Below, in pieces: positions 22,409 through 35,300 of a DNA stretch of 64,000 nucleotides. The notes beneath the pieces were generated by a model, which saw only the letters and a list, made by a program, of their open reading frames with translations, ran no database searches and was not told where the DNA came from. Within the stretch, counting starts at the first letter, position 1, and every line of letters begins with the position of its first letter. This DNA comes from Mytilus edulis (Eukaryota > Mollusca > Bivalvia > Mytilida > Mytilidae). The stretch spans positions 41,503,601 to 41,567,600 of the forward strand of contig NC_092356.1 of NCBI RefSeq assembly GCF_963676685.1, written 5' to 3'. The position numbers and the translations under genes are program-made.

Positions 22409-24050
22409 AAGTATTCTGATGACATTAAATTACTAAGATCATCTTAAAAATGTCTGCATATCTATCAAATATTGTAGAAATGATCCAAAAAGTCTTTTGG
22501 ATTTGACTCTTTAGTACTGATACTCCTTGTGTATTTTAGCATATTTTCTAAATTTTTACCCTCAGATTTTCGTTAATTATTCACTCAATGAGAATATTTT
22601 ACCACATCCCCGACCCCGAGTCTGTACTGAAATCAAGTGCTAATTGTGTTTACTAACACACAACACTTCTATCTTCTATATATGAACATTTCCTATACCC
22701 TACCTTTTTGGGAAATACTTACTTTGCTTGTTGTTTCCTGCACATGTGTAGGTGTTACAAGAAGAACAATGCATTAGTGTTCAATAACGGACACATCGTG
22801 GACTTATGATGTCTAATGAACACAATAAACAGTCATGGATATTACAAGCAAAGCATATTACTCGTTAATACATTAATGCGGTAGTTACATAGGCTATATA
22901 CACTTATATATACATAAGCTGATGTACATGTATAACACAAATACTTGTAAGTCATGGATCGTATCCTGCTACGTCACTGATTAGCTGTAGTAACCCAATT
23001 GTTAATAGATAAAGAGGAGGAAAATCAAATTTCCCAAATTTTAACTAAACGATGCATATAAATAAAGTTTGAAACTGAAATTTAAGCACACTTTAACCAT
23101 TTCGCCACCGTTTCAGGTAAAAAAAATTTACATATATATACATTTTTTTGCCTTTAAGAGATTCACTCTTAACCCATCGTTTTTTCAGGTTTTCTCATTA
23201 TGGACTAAGAAGGCATTGCCGAAAATGTTAAAAATGATCTCATTTTAACATCTTTAACTAGGCTATCGCATATAAAACAATTCAAATGCACATAGAATCT
23301 CCACTATTTGCGATTCGATTCCGAAAAGTTTACATTAACTTTTAAAAATTAAAGTGTCATGCTTGACTGTCTGAAAGTCATAAAAACAATCATTTGGAAA
23401 TAGCATTTATGTATATAATCTGACTAATATAACGATCGATTTACTTGTCTTTAAATATGAGACTAATGAGAAGCGCAGTCACATTCTAAACATTCCTGTC
23501 AGCGGTTTAAAACTTGGTTGTCAAGAACAAACTATTATTCGGGAAACTTATCTAACAAACGTCGATATAGAACTCAATTGTTCCAATACGAAGATATGAA
23601 CAGAATGAGAAATAATATTGTTTTCATTTAGAAAATATCAACCAAAACCCAAACGAGAAAGGGGTGTTGCTAAGATGCAACAAACAAAGTATGCAAATAA
23701 AAGATGAAGACATTTCAAACCATACAGCAAGCCATGAAAATGTATGAAACAGTTCAAAAGAGAAACACAGACAGCCTGACCAAAACCACATCAATAAAAA
23801 AACATGATAGGCAGCAAACATTCGACAACCACCGGACCACACTCTCCTGGTCTGGGACATCTATACTATTAAACGAGAAGACCTCATTTTGTGTGTCGCT
23901 TCTCTTCCTTCCACAATTATTCAGTTTGGGTTATTTTGGGAAAAAAACGAAAAAAACTGCGTCCGGATATTTTCCCGTCATTGGACGAAATTTTAAGTCA
24001 GACTAGACATCCGTTTTTTTTCTTATGTACTTTGTACATACCAAAGACTA
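22409..24050. other. Intergenic, no gene seen
   Basis: Mostly unique AT-rich sequence. A segment at 22675-22790 (GAACATTTCCTATACCCTAC, TACAAGAAGAA) is related to the tandem pair at 25580-25985. The open frame at 23704-24006 shows no recognisable domain or plausible splice sites. Confidence 0.5.
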
Positions 24051-24058
24051 TGACTAAC

Positions 24059-24202
24059 GTGTATTTGCTATCTGCTATCATTTTCAAGTTTACCATTCAC
24101 GGCGGTCACTGAGTTTATTAAATATTTTATAATATGTCAATTATGAATGACCGCCGTGGATGAATAAGTAAATTGAGAGTTGATAGTAAAAAGCAAATAC
24201 AC
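24059..24202. repeat. Inverted repeat with 53-nt arms around ACGGCGGTC
   Basis: Arm 24059-24111 (GTGTATTTGCTATCTGCTAT to CACGGCGGTCACTG) pairs imperfectly with arm 24149-24202 (GACCGCCGTGGATG to AAGCAAATACAC) across a loop of about 37 nt. The right arm recurs in direct orientation at about 24455-24510. Confidence 0.75.
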
Positions 24203-25330
24203 TTTATTCATAGTAATGTATGTTCATAATATACAGATAAACGCTAACATTATTGAAATCAATAGAGAGAAAAAAATTATAGGAGTTTTGGAGGAAAAAA
24301 ATAACAGCCGGGTTAGAATTAATAATTGGCATGTCCTAAAGTACCTATAACTTTTGATACCTTTTTTGAAATTCTTCAGTCATAAAATCTTTTACAAAAA
24401 TTCATCGGGTCACTAAGTATATTACATAGAGAGGGTCTATATAATATATCAGTGACCGCCGTGAATTGATTAATTAACTAAGAATTGATAGTAAAAAGCA
24501 AACACACTTCATTTATAGTAATGTATGTTCATAACATACTAAACGTATGTTCATATTGAAATAAGTAGAAAACAAAAAAATGGAAATTTTGGGAAAAAAG
24601 CAGAAGGGGTTGAAAAACAATTGTCCTGTCCTCAAGTACCTATAACTTTTATTACCTTTCCTGAAATTCTCCAGTCATTATTTTGTTTACAAAAATTCAT
24701 CCTACAACACTCTACATAGTTTTCAACCACGCTCTGGATGCCCGCGATTTCGATTGGGTTATTTTGAGAGGAAAACGAAAATATAGGCGTCCATATATTG
24801 TTTCCATCATCAGACTGACTTTTTGAGAAATATAAAAGACTTCCGCTGCCCTTTAGGCCTGTTTTGAAATTAAACACAATTTGGATAAGTACTTGGGACA
24901 GAACAATTATTTTTTGCGTTTTTCTGTATACTATGATCATACATATACTATAGATACATGTAAAGTGTATTTGATATTTATATATATTATCAATTCCAAT
25001 AGTTTTCTATCCACGGCTGTCACTGAAATATTTCTGTATACTACATACATATACATATACTATGAATAAATTGTATAAATTTGCTATAATTTACTATAAA
25101 TTCCAATAGTTTACTGGGGTGACTTTTAATATATCAGAGACCGTTTTATATAGCAAGATATGTTCATAGTATACAGAAAAACAGAAAGAATAAAAATCGG
25201 TCTTTTGAAAAAAGGGGGAGGGCAAAAACAAAATGTGCCCAGTCCCCAAGTACCTTTGAATTTTGATACCTCTCCTGGAATTCTCCGGTTATATTTTTTT
25301 TACAGTTTACATTCGGTCTATTTCCCCGCG
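24165..25330. repeat. Three diverged tandem copies of a roughly 300-bp segment
   Basis: Copies near 24175-24420, 24480-24720 and 25150-25320 share TATGTTCATA, AAGTACCTATAACTTTT (CAAGTACCTTTGAATTTTG in the third) and GAAATTCTCCAGTCAT-like motifs. No coding potential; the longest minus frame, 24632-24940, is just this repeat. Confidence 0.65.
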
Positions 25331-25579
25331 ATTTCGCGGGTGTGTTCTAGTATACATAAAAATGCATTTGTATGCAAAATATTGTGGCGAACGTCCAATC
25401 TTACAAAACGTGGGGCAGAATTGCATCATCACCATCACAACACAGGAACAAGTGATAAAGATAAGTTGGAAATGTAACGACAACGTAAAGTTTGGAATAT
25501 ATATTTTAAGCGTCCGAAGCGTTTTTCCTAGATTTACATTTACCACGAACGCTCAAAGCCGAATATTTGAAAGCCAATG

Positions 25580-25985
25580 ATATATAAGAGTTGAATGTAT
25601 GACATCAAGTGATTAAATGTACTCACAAACCAACAACTTCAGTATATACGAACATTTCCTATACCCTACCTTTTGAGGAAATACTTACTTTGCTTATTGA
25701 CTTTCGTACATGTGTAAGTATTACAAGAAGTATAACATTAAGCTCTCTTGGTTACCGCGATTTACTTTGATATATAAGAGTTGAATGTATGACATCAAGT
25801 GATTAAATGTGCTCACAAACCAACAACAGCGACCTTTAACTTCAGAATATATGAACATTTCCTATACCCTACCTTTTGAGGAAATACTTAATTGTACTTT
25901 GCTTATTGACTTCCGTACATGTATGTGTAAGTATTACAAGAAGTATAACATTAAGCTGTCTTGGTTACCGCGATTTACTTGTCTT
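25580..25985. repeat. Tandem duplication of about 190-200 bp
   Basis: ATATAAGAGTTGAATGTATG and TTGGTTACCGCGATTTACTT occur twice (25580-25769 and 25770-25985), with GAACATTTCCTATACCCTAC between. A third, older relative is at 22675-22790. Confidence 0.8.
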
Positions 25986-26379
25986 CAAACATAAGACTCG
26001 GCGGTTTTAAACTTGCTTGTTTGTCTAGAAAAAAGAAACTATCCGTGAAACTTGTCAATCAAATTTTGCTATAAACTCAATTGTTCCAATACGAAAATAT
26101 TCAAAGAAGGAGAAATAATATTGGTTTCGTAATAATTTCAAAATCAATGAACGGAAATTTAAAGCAGGAGTTGTTATAAATCATTTCAGTATCGAAGTCC
26201 AATAACTGACTACTGAGCGACTGAAACCCTCGGGTACTGATAGTCAACCACCAAATACATATCAGATAGCCTATTGTTTAACTTTTTGCAAAAGGAATTT
26301 AGAGTGTTGTTTGAACAAGTATCGGAAAGAAGAAATTTAAGAATCAGTTCATATACCAGCTGCCGGGAAAGGAAAACAA

Positions 26380-28952
26380 ATGGGCATTCTACATTTTGTG
26401 GTTATTTTATTGACAATTTATATGACAGAACAAACGACTTCATATCCTTGTGGTGAGTAAATATATACAGGTAGCTACTGGTAACATTTTTTGTGACACT
26501 ATGGAAATTATGGAAATATGTAAGATTTAGGTAAACAAGACAATAGTCCCACAAAACAATTTATCCAAACTTAAGGTAAAAAAGTAGTTTTCAAAAATAG
26601 CCAAGTGCTCATACTTTAGGTGTAGAAAAAGAGGTGGAATACTCTTATAAGTCAACGAGAAAATGTCAAAGCCATGACAATAACAAAAAAATCGACGAAA
26701 CTACAACAAAGTTCACAATAGTTATCAAAGGTACTCATCAATGACGCAGTTAAATTAAAATAGTTAGAAAGCCAAACAAGTACAAAATCGAAGAGCAATG
26801 AGGACCTAAAATTCCAAAAAGTTGTACCAAATACGGCTAAGGAAATCTATAACTGGGATGACAAAACTTTACAACAGAAGACGCAGCAACACAAACAAGC
26901 TCAAAAAGGCAGATGTCATAAAAAAAATACTGCTTCTGCAATTTTCTACTTTTTGGTGGGGTTGTTGCCTCTTTGACACATTCTCCATTTCCGTTCTATA
27001 TTTTGTTATCGTTTGGTGGGGTCGTTGCCTCTTTGACACATTCCCCATTTCCGTTCTATATTTTGTTATCGTTTGGTGGGGTTGTTGTCTCTTTGACACA
27101 TTCCCCATTTCCGTTCTATATTATGTTATCGTTTGTTGGGGTTGTTGCCTCTTTGACACATTCCCCATTTCCGTTCTATATTTTGTTATCGTTTGGTGGG
27201 GTTGTTGCCTCTTTGACACATTCCCCATTTCCGTTCTATATTTTGTTATCGACATATCAAATTATCTCCTAGTGTATTTAATGTTAATTTAAAAAAGTAT
27301 GATTCCTCATAAAAAACCTAACTCGTATTCATCTGAATATTTTCGTTTCTTTCCACACGAAACACAGTCACGTGGAAACACTTTCAATACAAGAAAGAGT
27401 TGGAGCCGTCCACATTTACGTTTAGAGAAAGTTATTTGATTCAATTAATCTGACGGTAATTATTTACTTGTGAAAAACAAATCTTGAATTATATACAAAT
27501 ACAAAATGGTGATTTACCCTAATGTCTCACATTTTCTATATAGTTTTGAAGTTCTTTTAAACAATTTTTCATAGTTTTGCATCAGTGACTAGAATGTATC
27601 TGGTGTTGACAAATTGTTACCATCAATGATTTAAATGTATTCACAAATAAATCATTACGTTCGTTGTACGCGAATCACTTCCTGGCTGGTGCAAAGGGGG
27701 CTAATGGGTCGGACTTCATCAAGAAATAAAAAAACATGGCACGGACTCTTAGGTCTGTCTTGAGAAAAAGGGAAACGGGAATATAGGATTGCGTTAACAG
27801 ACGTATTAGAACAATGATATGATTGTTAAGATTTTAGTACATAATTTTATATCCATTTTATATACTAGAACATTTCTTTTAAGGCAACCAGGCAGATATT
27901 TCATTTGGGTTTGGACTCAAAAGGGTTACAAGTGAAAGATTGAATTATTTAAAAGAGAAAGTAAGTGAATTATATACATAGATGTGGTATGAGTGCCAAT
28001 GAGACAACTCTCCAACCAAGTAACAATTTATAAAAGTAAACTATTATAGGTCAAGGTGCAGCCTTCAACACGGAGCCTTGTCTCACACCGAACAGCAAGC
28101 TATAAAGGGCCCCAAAAATTACTAGTGTACAACCATTTAAACGGGAAAACCAACAGTCTAATCTATATATAAACGGGAAACGAGAAACACTTATGAACCA
28201 CATAAACAGACGACAACAACTTAACTGAACATCATACATATTTTACATTTGGCACAACTTTTTGTAATTTTGGGTTCTCGATGCTCTTCAGCTTCATACT
28301 TGTTAAGCTTTTATCTATCTCGATCTGAGAGGCACTGATGAGTCTTATGTAGACGAAACGTGCGTTTGGCGTATTAAGTTATAAGCCTGGTACCTTTGAT
28401 AACTATTTACACAAGTGAAATTTACTGCATGTGCAAGTTATATTTTTGGCATGCTAATGGATCGAAATCAGCTTCCGAGAGTACTTTTTTACATTACTTA
28501 TTTTTAAAATCGTAGGTTTCTAAAATTCAGTCAAGCATCCTACATGTATTTCAAGCTTACTTGTAATCCGAGACGAGCTGATATGCCACCTGCTGATTTT
28601 GCACTATTAACCTGCCAATTTCCCCCCTATGTAGAACAACTAATGTTGCATCCCTTTGCGCATTTGCTCTACAAGCAGGTTAGTGATCTACTGTGTAATC
28701 ATAATACCTGTCTCTCGGTCAGGCGAAGACTTGAAGCCTTATATATGTCACGGGTAAATTGTCGATCGGAAGATCTACAATGCAACACCATATAAAATAG
28801 GAATGTATCTAAATTAATTGTGGATATTATGAACTATCATCTTAAAACAAACTTAAATCTATTTTTCTTTTTAGATCAAATGTATAGTCACAGAAATGGA
28901 AGAAATGAAGGAAAGAAACAGACGAGTTCAATTTGAAAATAATCACTATTAA
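26380..28952 (+). CDS. Tentative four-exon gene for a small secreted peptide (85 aa)
   Basis: Family not recognised. Exon 1 (26380-26452) encodes a signal-peptide-like start, MGILHFVVILLTIYM, then TEQTTSYPC, and ends at GTGAGT. Exon 2 (27884-27960) follows TTTCTTTTAAG and ends at GTAAGT. Exon 3 (28516-28545) follows TCGTAG and ends at a weaker GTATTT. Exon 4 (28875-28952) follows CTTTTTAG and stops at TAA. All phases join without a break. The mature part is charged and heptad-like (ERLNYLKEK, VTEMEEMKERNRR), so a short coiled coil is possible. If exon 3 is not spliced at 28545, the frame stops a few codons later, giving a shorter peptide; the overlapping frame at 28544-28795 would then be unexplained. 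No homology was recognised, so only the gene model, not a function, is proposed. Confidence 0.45.
26944..27255. repeat. 60-bp minisatellite, about five copies
   Basis: Unit TTTGACACATTCCCCATTTCC plus the segment around TTGTTATCGTTTGGTGGGG recurs every 60 bp with only a few substitutions. Because 60 is divisible by 3, all frames stay open, which produces spurious long ORFs on both strands. The unit resembles the terminal sequence of local retroelement debris (compare 42040-42085). Lies in intron 1 of the tentative peptide gene. Confidence 0.92.
27981..28240 (+). repeat. GATGTGG-family dispersed repeat
   Basis: GATGTGGTATGAGTGCCAAT, ACAACTCTCCAACCAAGTAA and CACACCGAACAGCAAGCTAT; nearly the same sequence is found at 47335-47585. 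The open frame 28051-28239 is part of it. Confidence 0.85.
28320..28410 (+). repeat. Short dispersed repeat with GTAGACGAAACGTGCGTTTGG
   Basis: GTAGACGAAACGTGCGT followed by GGCGTATTAAGTTATAAGCC and GGTACCTTTGATAAC. A second copy with GTAGACGAAACGCGCGTC lies at 38750-38800. Confidence 0.7.
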
Positions 28953-29432
28953 GGAAATTTTAATTGTTGCAAAAAAAAAATTAAGCCTGTTTATTGTGAT
29001 ATCTTATTTAGTACATTGTTGGAGAGAGTATGCGTTTAATGTTTGAATGAACAAAAGTGTGCAAATGTGTTTGAATTAGATGTTTTTAAGATTTTCAGAC
29101 TGTTTGATATTTCTTTGTGAACGAAATTCATGTTTGTTAAAAAAATTTAAGTAAAGAACGATATAATTGCTTTTATTGTGTTTTTTCAATCGCAATCATA
29201 AATCCAAGCAGGATCAAACATTTTAACATTTAACGTTTATCTATCGAGAGCGAATAAAAGTCTGTTGTTACAAATTGAGTTTAAGTTGTAGAAGCTCAAA
29301 TGATTTGAAGATAATTACAAGTTTAATATTCCGATGAGATAAAGTCCAGTCAAACTAAGTTTGAACCTCAAACTAATTGCTCAGAAAATGTTTCAGTTTT
29401 CATTAATAGCACTCGGCCACAAATATATACAG

Positions 29433-30176
29433 AAAAAAAGTCCCAGGAAATCTTACTTGAGGAAAACTCAAAATCAGCATTTTTAATTTCTTATGGAATT
29501 AACATTGGAAAGGGAGATAACTCCGCAAAACGGATTTTTTTTGGGGGGATCAGTTTTCGGTTGATTTTCTTCAAATTCATGTAAAAAATGATACTTTGAT
29601 GGAGTTATAAGTTCGTATTTGACTATATTTTATAATCTTCTGCTCATGAAATGTACAAAACCGAGGTGTTATGGGAATTTTTAAAAGATTTGCACATTTT
29701 TCATCAAAGAAATTGCAAATTTATGGCTTTGTGACCATTTAAAAAAAAATGTGAATATTTGGAGTTGGTTATATCTGTAAATTATATTTGGTCAGCATCT
29801 ACCTTGTTTAATGAATCTTTAAACCACAAAAAGAAGAATACATGCTTAATAAGTTTTATTAAATTAGAAATTCTTTACATTGACATGCAGAAAAATCTAA
29901 TAAAGGCCAACTAATAAATTATGAAACTTAGGTTGTAGCTTGATGTAAGATATGAAAACACCTTTAGAGTTGTTTGTTATACTCCAAAGACGGCTAAAAT
30001 ATTAAGAATCAATACATTATGTTGAATAGAAGCGTAAAGTTATAATTTTGTATCAGTTTTTATTGATATTTCTGCCTTTTTTGCAGAGTTGTCTCCCGTT
30101 TCAATGCAAATCCCAGGGGAATTTTAAAAGTCTAAATTTTTAGTTTTCCTCAATTTAAATTTTGTTGGACTTTTTT
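29433..30176. mobile_element. MITE-like element with about 95-bp imperfect inverted ends
   Basis: The left end (AAAAAAAGTCCCAGG, TTGAGGAAAACTCAAAA, GGAAAGGGAGATAACTCCGC) is the imperfect reverse complement of the right end (GCAGAGTTGTCTCCCGTTTC, TAGTTTTCCTCAATTT, TTGGACTTTTTT). The interior is AT-rich and non-coding. Confidence 0.7.
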
Positions 30177-30468
30177 CTTTGTATATTTGGGGTATAATGC
30201 TAAAGATTAAAACTTAAAAATCGTCTGTTGCAATTACTTCAAGGTTATGGGTTTGAATACTTTTGATAAATATTGTGATTAATTTTGTCCGCTGTACTTT
30301 CCTTCTATATCCTCATAGAGCATTGCTATTGACTTTTTTCATTAAGGTATAGGAAGGGAATCGTTCACAATCTTGCATTTTTACAGGCACACTCGGTATA
30401 GACCGTTGTTTTTATTTACCGAAAAAAATATGTGATTTCATCTTTTTATTATGAACTTTTTACAACTG

Positions 30469-30515
30469 CAATCTAAAATTAACATGAAAATATATTTCAT
30501 GTTAATTTTAGATTG
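30469..30515. repeat. Perfect 21-bp palindrome with 5-nt loop
   Basis: CAATCTAAAATTAACATGAAA (30469-30489) and its exact reverse complement (30495-30515) around ATATA. It would form a strong hairpin in RNA or a cruciform in DNA. There are no flanking features explaining it. Confidence 0.9.
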
Positions 30516-30529
30516 AACGAAATTATTCA

Positions 30530-31640
30530 ACTTTTTTTTCATGAAAAAAAGAAAAAGGCTTCTATCGTTGTTATCACATATCTAGTTTTAGGGCTGGATT
30601 AATGATACATTAATGCCAACAACAAAAAAATCGGCATTCTTATGGAAACCAAATGTGTCTCTCATCTTGCCGATGTGTCCCTTAATGCACTCAAGGCAGA
30701 ATTGAAGAAGGAGAGTCTGACAAAGAATGAAAATAATGTAGCATTATGCTTTAACTTCACGTTCTGCTATGAATATGACGCCCTCCCACTACATAATTTA
30801 AAAAACAGTAGTTTTTATTACATTAGATACGATTGAATAGTCGAATGTCTTGTGTTTGAAAACGTTCGGCAAAGCAGTTTAATCACATTTTATAAAATAC
30901 AAAATATAAATATATAAAAACACAATAATTCAAACAAATTTAGTTATGAAAAAGGATTATTATGATTATATACCTAGGTAACAACATTCCATATCGAAAC
31001 AAACTGACAAAAAGGACACCTAACCGTATATCCACTTGGTCTAATACAAACGGGGGCTTTCCGCAATATGTAATGCACCCTAAATTTCAATGGCAAAATC
31101 ACCAACTCCATTATTAGTTTGACACAACACAAAATCAGTTGACACAACACAACATGTCTCTTTAATTAAGTTGTTTTCGTATGCATTGCTGAATTGTTGT
31201 CGTGAGAAGCACACGATGTCATGAACGTTGAATTTTATTGAGAATTAAGTATGGTTGCTGTCCTTATTACTCTTTATATGCATAAAATATTGGCCACTAA
31301 ACGTTACCGGTAATAAATCAGCTGATCGATATCGAACCGTTGAAGTCATCTGTAATTTGATTTTTTTTTTTATTATGTAAGAGGGTGTAGGAGTAGTTGT
31401 TATCCCGAATTCCCAGAAACATATACGCGGGTTCGCGAATTTCTGAAATAAATAAGGCATTTTTTCCAGGATTAAGAAAATTACATATTAGTTCCCGAGA
31501 TCCGATAAGTGTAAATACCGAGTTCACGAAAAAATAAAGTCCTAATCTCGACGTTTCGAAAAGGGTCCTTCCGATCTTCATTTAAGGATAACCAATTGCA
31601 CAAAAGTGTTATAAGAAGTCAACAATCTAATTTTCAAAAT
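30530..31640. other. Intergenic, no gene seen
   Basis: AT-rich sequence between a palindrome and the 3' end of the CRT-like gene. Open frames at 30642-30836 and 31245-31581 have no domain, splice context or conserved composition. Confidence 0.45.
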
Positions 31641-31642
31641 GT

Positions 31643-32332
31643 TTAAGCATGTACTTCAAGTTCTTGGTTCTGTACTTTTTCACTTCCTTCTTTTCCACTA
31701 AAATAGTTATAAAGAATAACTCCCGGAAATATAAGTAGTAATCCTCCAAATGTGAAAGCTGTTGTTGTGTCCATTGTAGGTTTGTATTGGAAAACATCAG
31801 TTTGGGGATTGTATTGGAATAAATTCCAAAATAAGGCAGCTATAGGTGACACTAGCGCTTGAACTACAACGGCATATACAGCTCCTTCGGCATACTGAAT
31901 CAGCAGAAACTGGAATAAGTTTCCGAATGTATATCCGGTATAAAACAGCCATGCTTTCCCGCCAAGATTGTTACATGAACTTTCTGTACTAAAACTGCAG
32001 TGCAGACCCTTTTGTAATCGATGAAAAAAGTCTTTTCCTGATGAGGACTACAAAAAAACCAAAACCGGGTATGAATCTTATGCCAGAAGAATAAACACAT
32101 CATCACATTTTCTAAACATAAGAGTGCAAATATGTTAAGTTTTCAGAATGTGGAAAAAGATTATCTTGACATGAAAGGCGTGCACCCTGCATGTGTAAAA
32201 ACGGTAGAGGAAGAAGTGCCAATTTTCGTTTAATTTTCACGTAAAGCAAATAGATTTTTGACCTTTCCGTTTGTAGAAGCTGATTCACATGTGCGTGTGT
32301 TTAATAAGGGGACGACCATTTGATATTGGGGT

Positions 32333-32363
<31 letters not shown>

Positions 32364-35300
32364 GCGCAGGAGGATTTATTTTTGATCGATTATTTATTTT
32401 TGTTAACTAAGAGGACAGATTATTCATTTTCTGCACTATTGAAGCAAGATTTTTCATTTTCATTAAAGCAAGGGACTGATTATTCATTTTCACAACTATA
32501 TTTATGATATTCGAAAACATACAATTTTCAAATTATTTGTTAATTATAAATAATACATGTATAGTCAAGTCATTATGTACCATTTAATCAGAATTAATCA
32601 TCATCCTCTGCAGAAATTAATCTTTTATATCCTCAACTGCATATTAGTGTATTGCATATAAACCTAGTATTAAAGTTTGGTTGTATCCAGCCTCTTTTAA
32701 AAGTATTGGCAAACAAATGTCACCGAGCGGAGCGATGAAAATTTTGTTGAAGGGTTTTGCAGCCACTGAAGGCCCAAGAAGCTATAGAACAAATGATGCA
32801 AAATCATGATTTCTGGGTGTTCCAAAGACCCTCAAGGCAAAATATATAAATCAGTGTAAGACTTGAGTTTCTAGGGACAACATCAAAAGACCAATGTGCA
32901 TGTCAGATAAAGTAAAAATGGAATTTACATAGTTAAGTCTGTGGCTGCTGGTTTTTTTTTAAATCATGATCAAGTTCATAACAAAATTACTAGATTTCAA
33001 AAGGAATGCAACACTAACAGAATACAGAAGGACAATCAATGAACAAAAAACAAATAAATAAGAAACATTGATCCCGAAGGGCTACGTCTGAGGGAAAACA
33101 GAACTTGCTTTTGCAAGGCACTCGCCTTGAACACAATTTGATATGGAGACAAGCGTTTGGTTTTGAAATTTCATACACGAGGCATTTGTCTCAATGTAGT
33201 TACGGCCCTGTTAAAATAAAAGTGACTGGGTAAGGTTTCCTGAGACAATGTACCTCAAGTTAAATGAAACGAATTTTCAGAAATTTCAAGTATATTTAAA
33301 TAATGATTATACTATTATTATTAAAAAAAAATTGGGAAGTGTATCACAATTTTTTTTGGGGGAAAAAGATGAACTTGTGAAGAATCTAGTGCCATCTCAT
33401 ACTTTCGATTAGTACTGCTGAGTTATTTATTATCAATACATTGCAAGTCCGGTAATTTATTTTCAAACTACCACAGAACAAACCATTTATGTTTGTGATT
33501 ATTTATTTTCAAAATCCTCCTGGCTGCCCCCCCCCCCCCCCCAGAATATAAAATGGTCATCCCCTAATCATAGACTAGTATCCTTTCACCTTTTCGTAAT
33601 TCAATGAGTTCTGTGTATTATTAACAAAAGCGCACATCTAACCTTAGTCCTTTGCAGTTTTCACAACTGTCTTGGATGTTAGATCGGATATTTTCCTTTT
33701 TTTTTTTATTGATAACCAGTTTAGTATAGTTTTCTTTCCAATACCATACACGGATCATTTGTAGCATTGGTGAGTTCGTCCATCTAATTACTAGTAGTAG
33801 TTTTTATAAATATCTTCCGGGTTTGTAACACGACGGGTGCCTCATGTAGAGCAGGATCTTCTTACACTTCCAGAGCACCTGAGATTACCCCCAGTTTTAA
33901 ATGGGGTTCGTGTTGTTCAGTCTTTAGTTTCTGTGTTGTGTAAAATTGTTTGTCTATTATATAATTGAAAATGGAATTAGAGAATGTGTCAAAGAGACGA
34001 GGGTGGTAAAGGTGAGTGCTTTCACGAGAAAAAAAAACGCGAAATAAGATATTCCCGATTTAGTATACACATTTATGATATAAATGGTTTACGACTTTTT
34101 TTTAAAAGTAGTTATTGATGATCCGTGACAAGTGTTTGAATTTTATTTGAAAAATACCGAGCACGCAAAACAAGCAGTTGAAAATAACGATGCACGCAAA
34201 ATCAAATAAACAGGACACGTTGAACGAGGCACCTGTCTTGCACGATTGGACGTCAAATAAAAAAGTAAAAACACGTAGAACATGAATTAAAAATTGGCGA
34301 TCCCGTTGCACGAAAATAACTCTTTACCGCCATGAGAGACAACAACCCCACCATTATAGAGCAGACAACAGCTGAAGGCCAATGGGTCTTCAATGCAGCG
34401 AGAAACTCCCGCACCCGGAGGAGTCCTTTAGCTGGTCCCTAAACTAATATGTTTACTGTAGTTCAATGATAATGGACGTCATACTAAATAGTTTTTTTTC
34501 TTGTTAAGCCATGGCGTTTGTCCGTTTATTTTCGATATATGAGTGTGAATGTCCGTCTGATATCTTTCACCCCGGCTTCCTCATAATATGTTCTGACTCC
34601 TTGTTCGGCTTTATCAATACTGTTTGTACCCCTTTGGTTTTTAGTAGCTCTTTATTGTTTGATTGGGTTCTGGTTTTTAAATATTTTGGCCTCGAACATC
34701 ACTAAAGAGACATTTAATGTCGAAAGCTCATCTGCATAGGGCAGTAAAACAAGTATCGTTTATGTTAATTCGGTGGTTTTCACAACGATATTACATAAGA
34801 TACCAAGACATGCAAGTTAGTTAATGCATGTGCATTACTGTCATTTATGACTTATTCGATTGATGTTCGAAAGAAATATTTGAAAGATAACAAGTATTTC
34901 TTAAAACATATGTTTGCAACGATGATCGATGAAAATTATTAATTTTGTGTACGTCAAATATATATTTTAAAGATATACATACACTGCCGAAACCTGGAAC
35001 AAAATCTACCCAGAAGAAACAGACCATAATAGCAGTCTGAAAATATTGACCCCATGTAATAAAGCTGAACGACTGACCCTGTTAAAAAAAGAAGAAAGTA
35101 TTTTATTCTTATGGAACACATTTTAAAAATACGAAATGTTTAATATTAGGTACAATTTGGCAAAATATTCATTCACACGAAAACAGAAGCATTTTACGCT
35201 ACAGTTGACTTAAGTTTTCACAGTGTCAACGTTGTGACAATTTACATCTCTCTTTTCTTCAAAAAATGAAATCAAACTTTACTGTCATGAAAATCGAATG

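Noticed and set aside
25410-25450. CATCATCACCATCACAAC run resembling a His tag or vector sequence
   Set aside because: It is a short chance run inside AT-rich repeat DNA; no other vector-like sequence flanks it.
26822-27292. 156-codon open frame with repeated hydrophobic units resembling a membrane protein
   Set aside because: It is the 60-bp minisatellite, which stays open in all frames on both strands because 60 is divisible by three.
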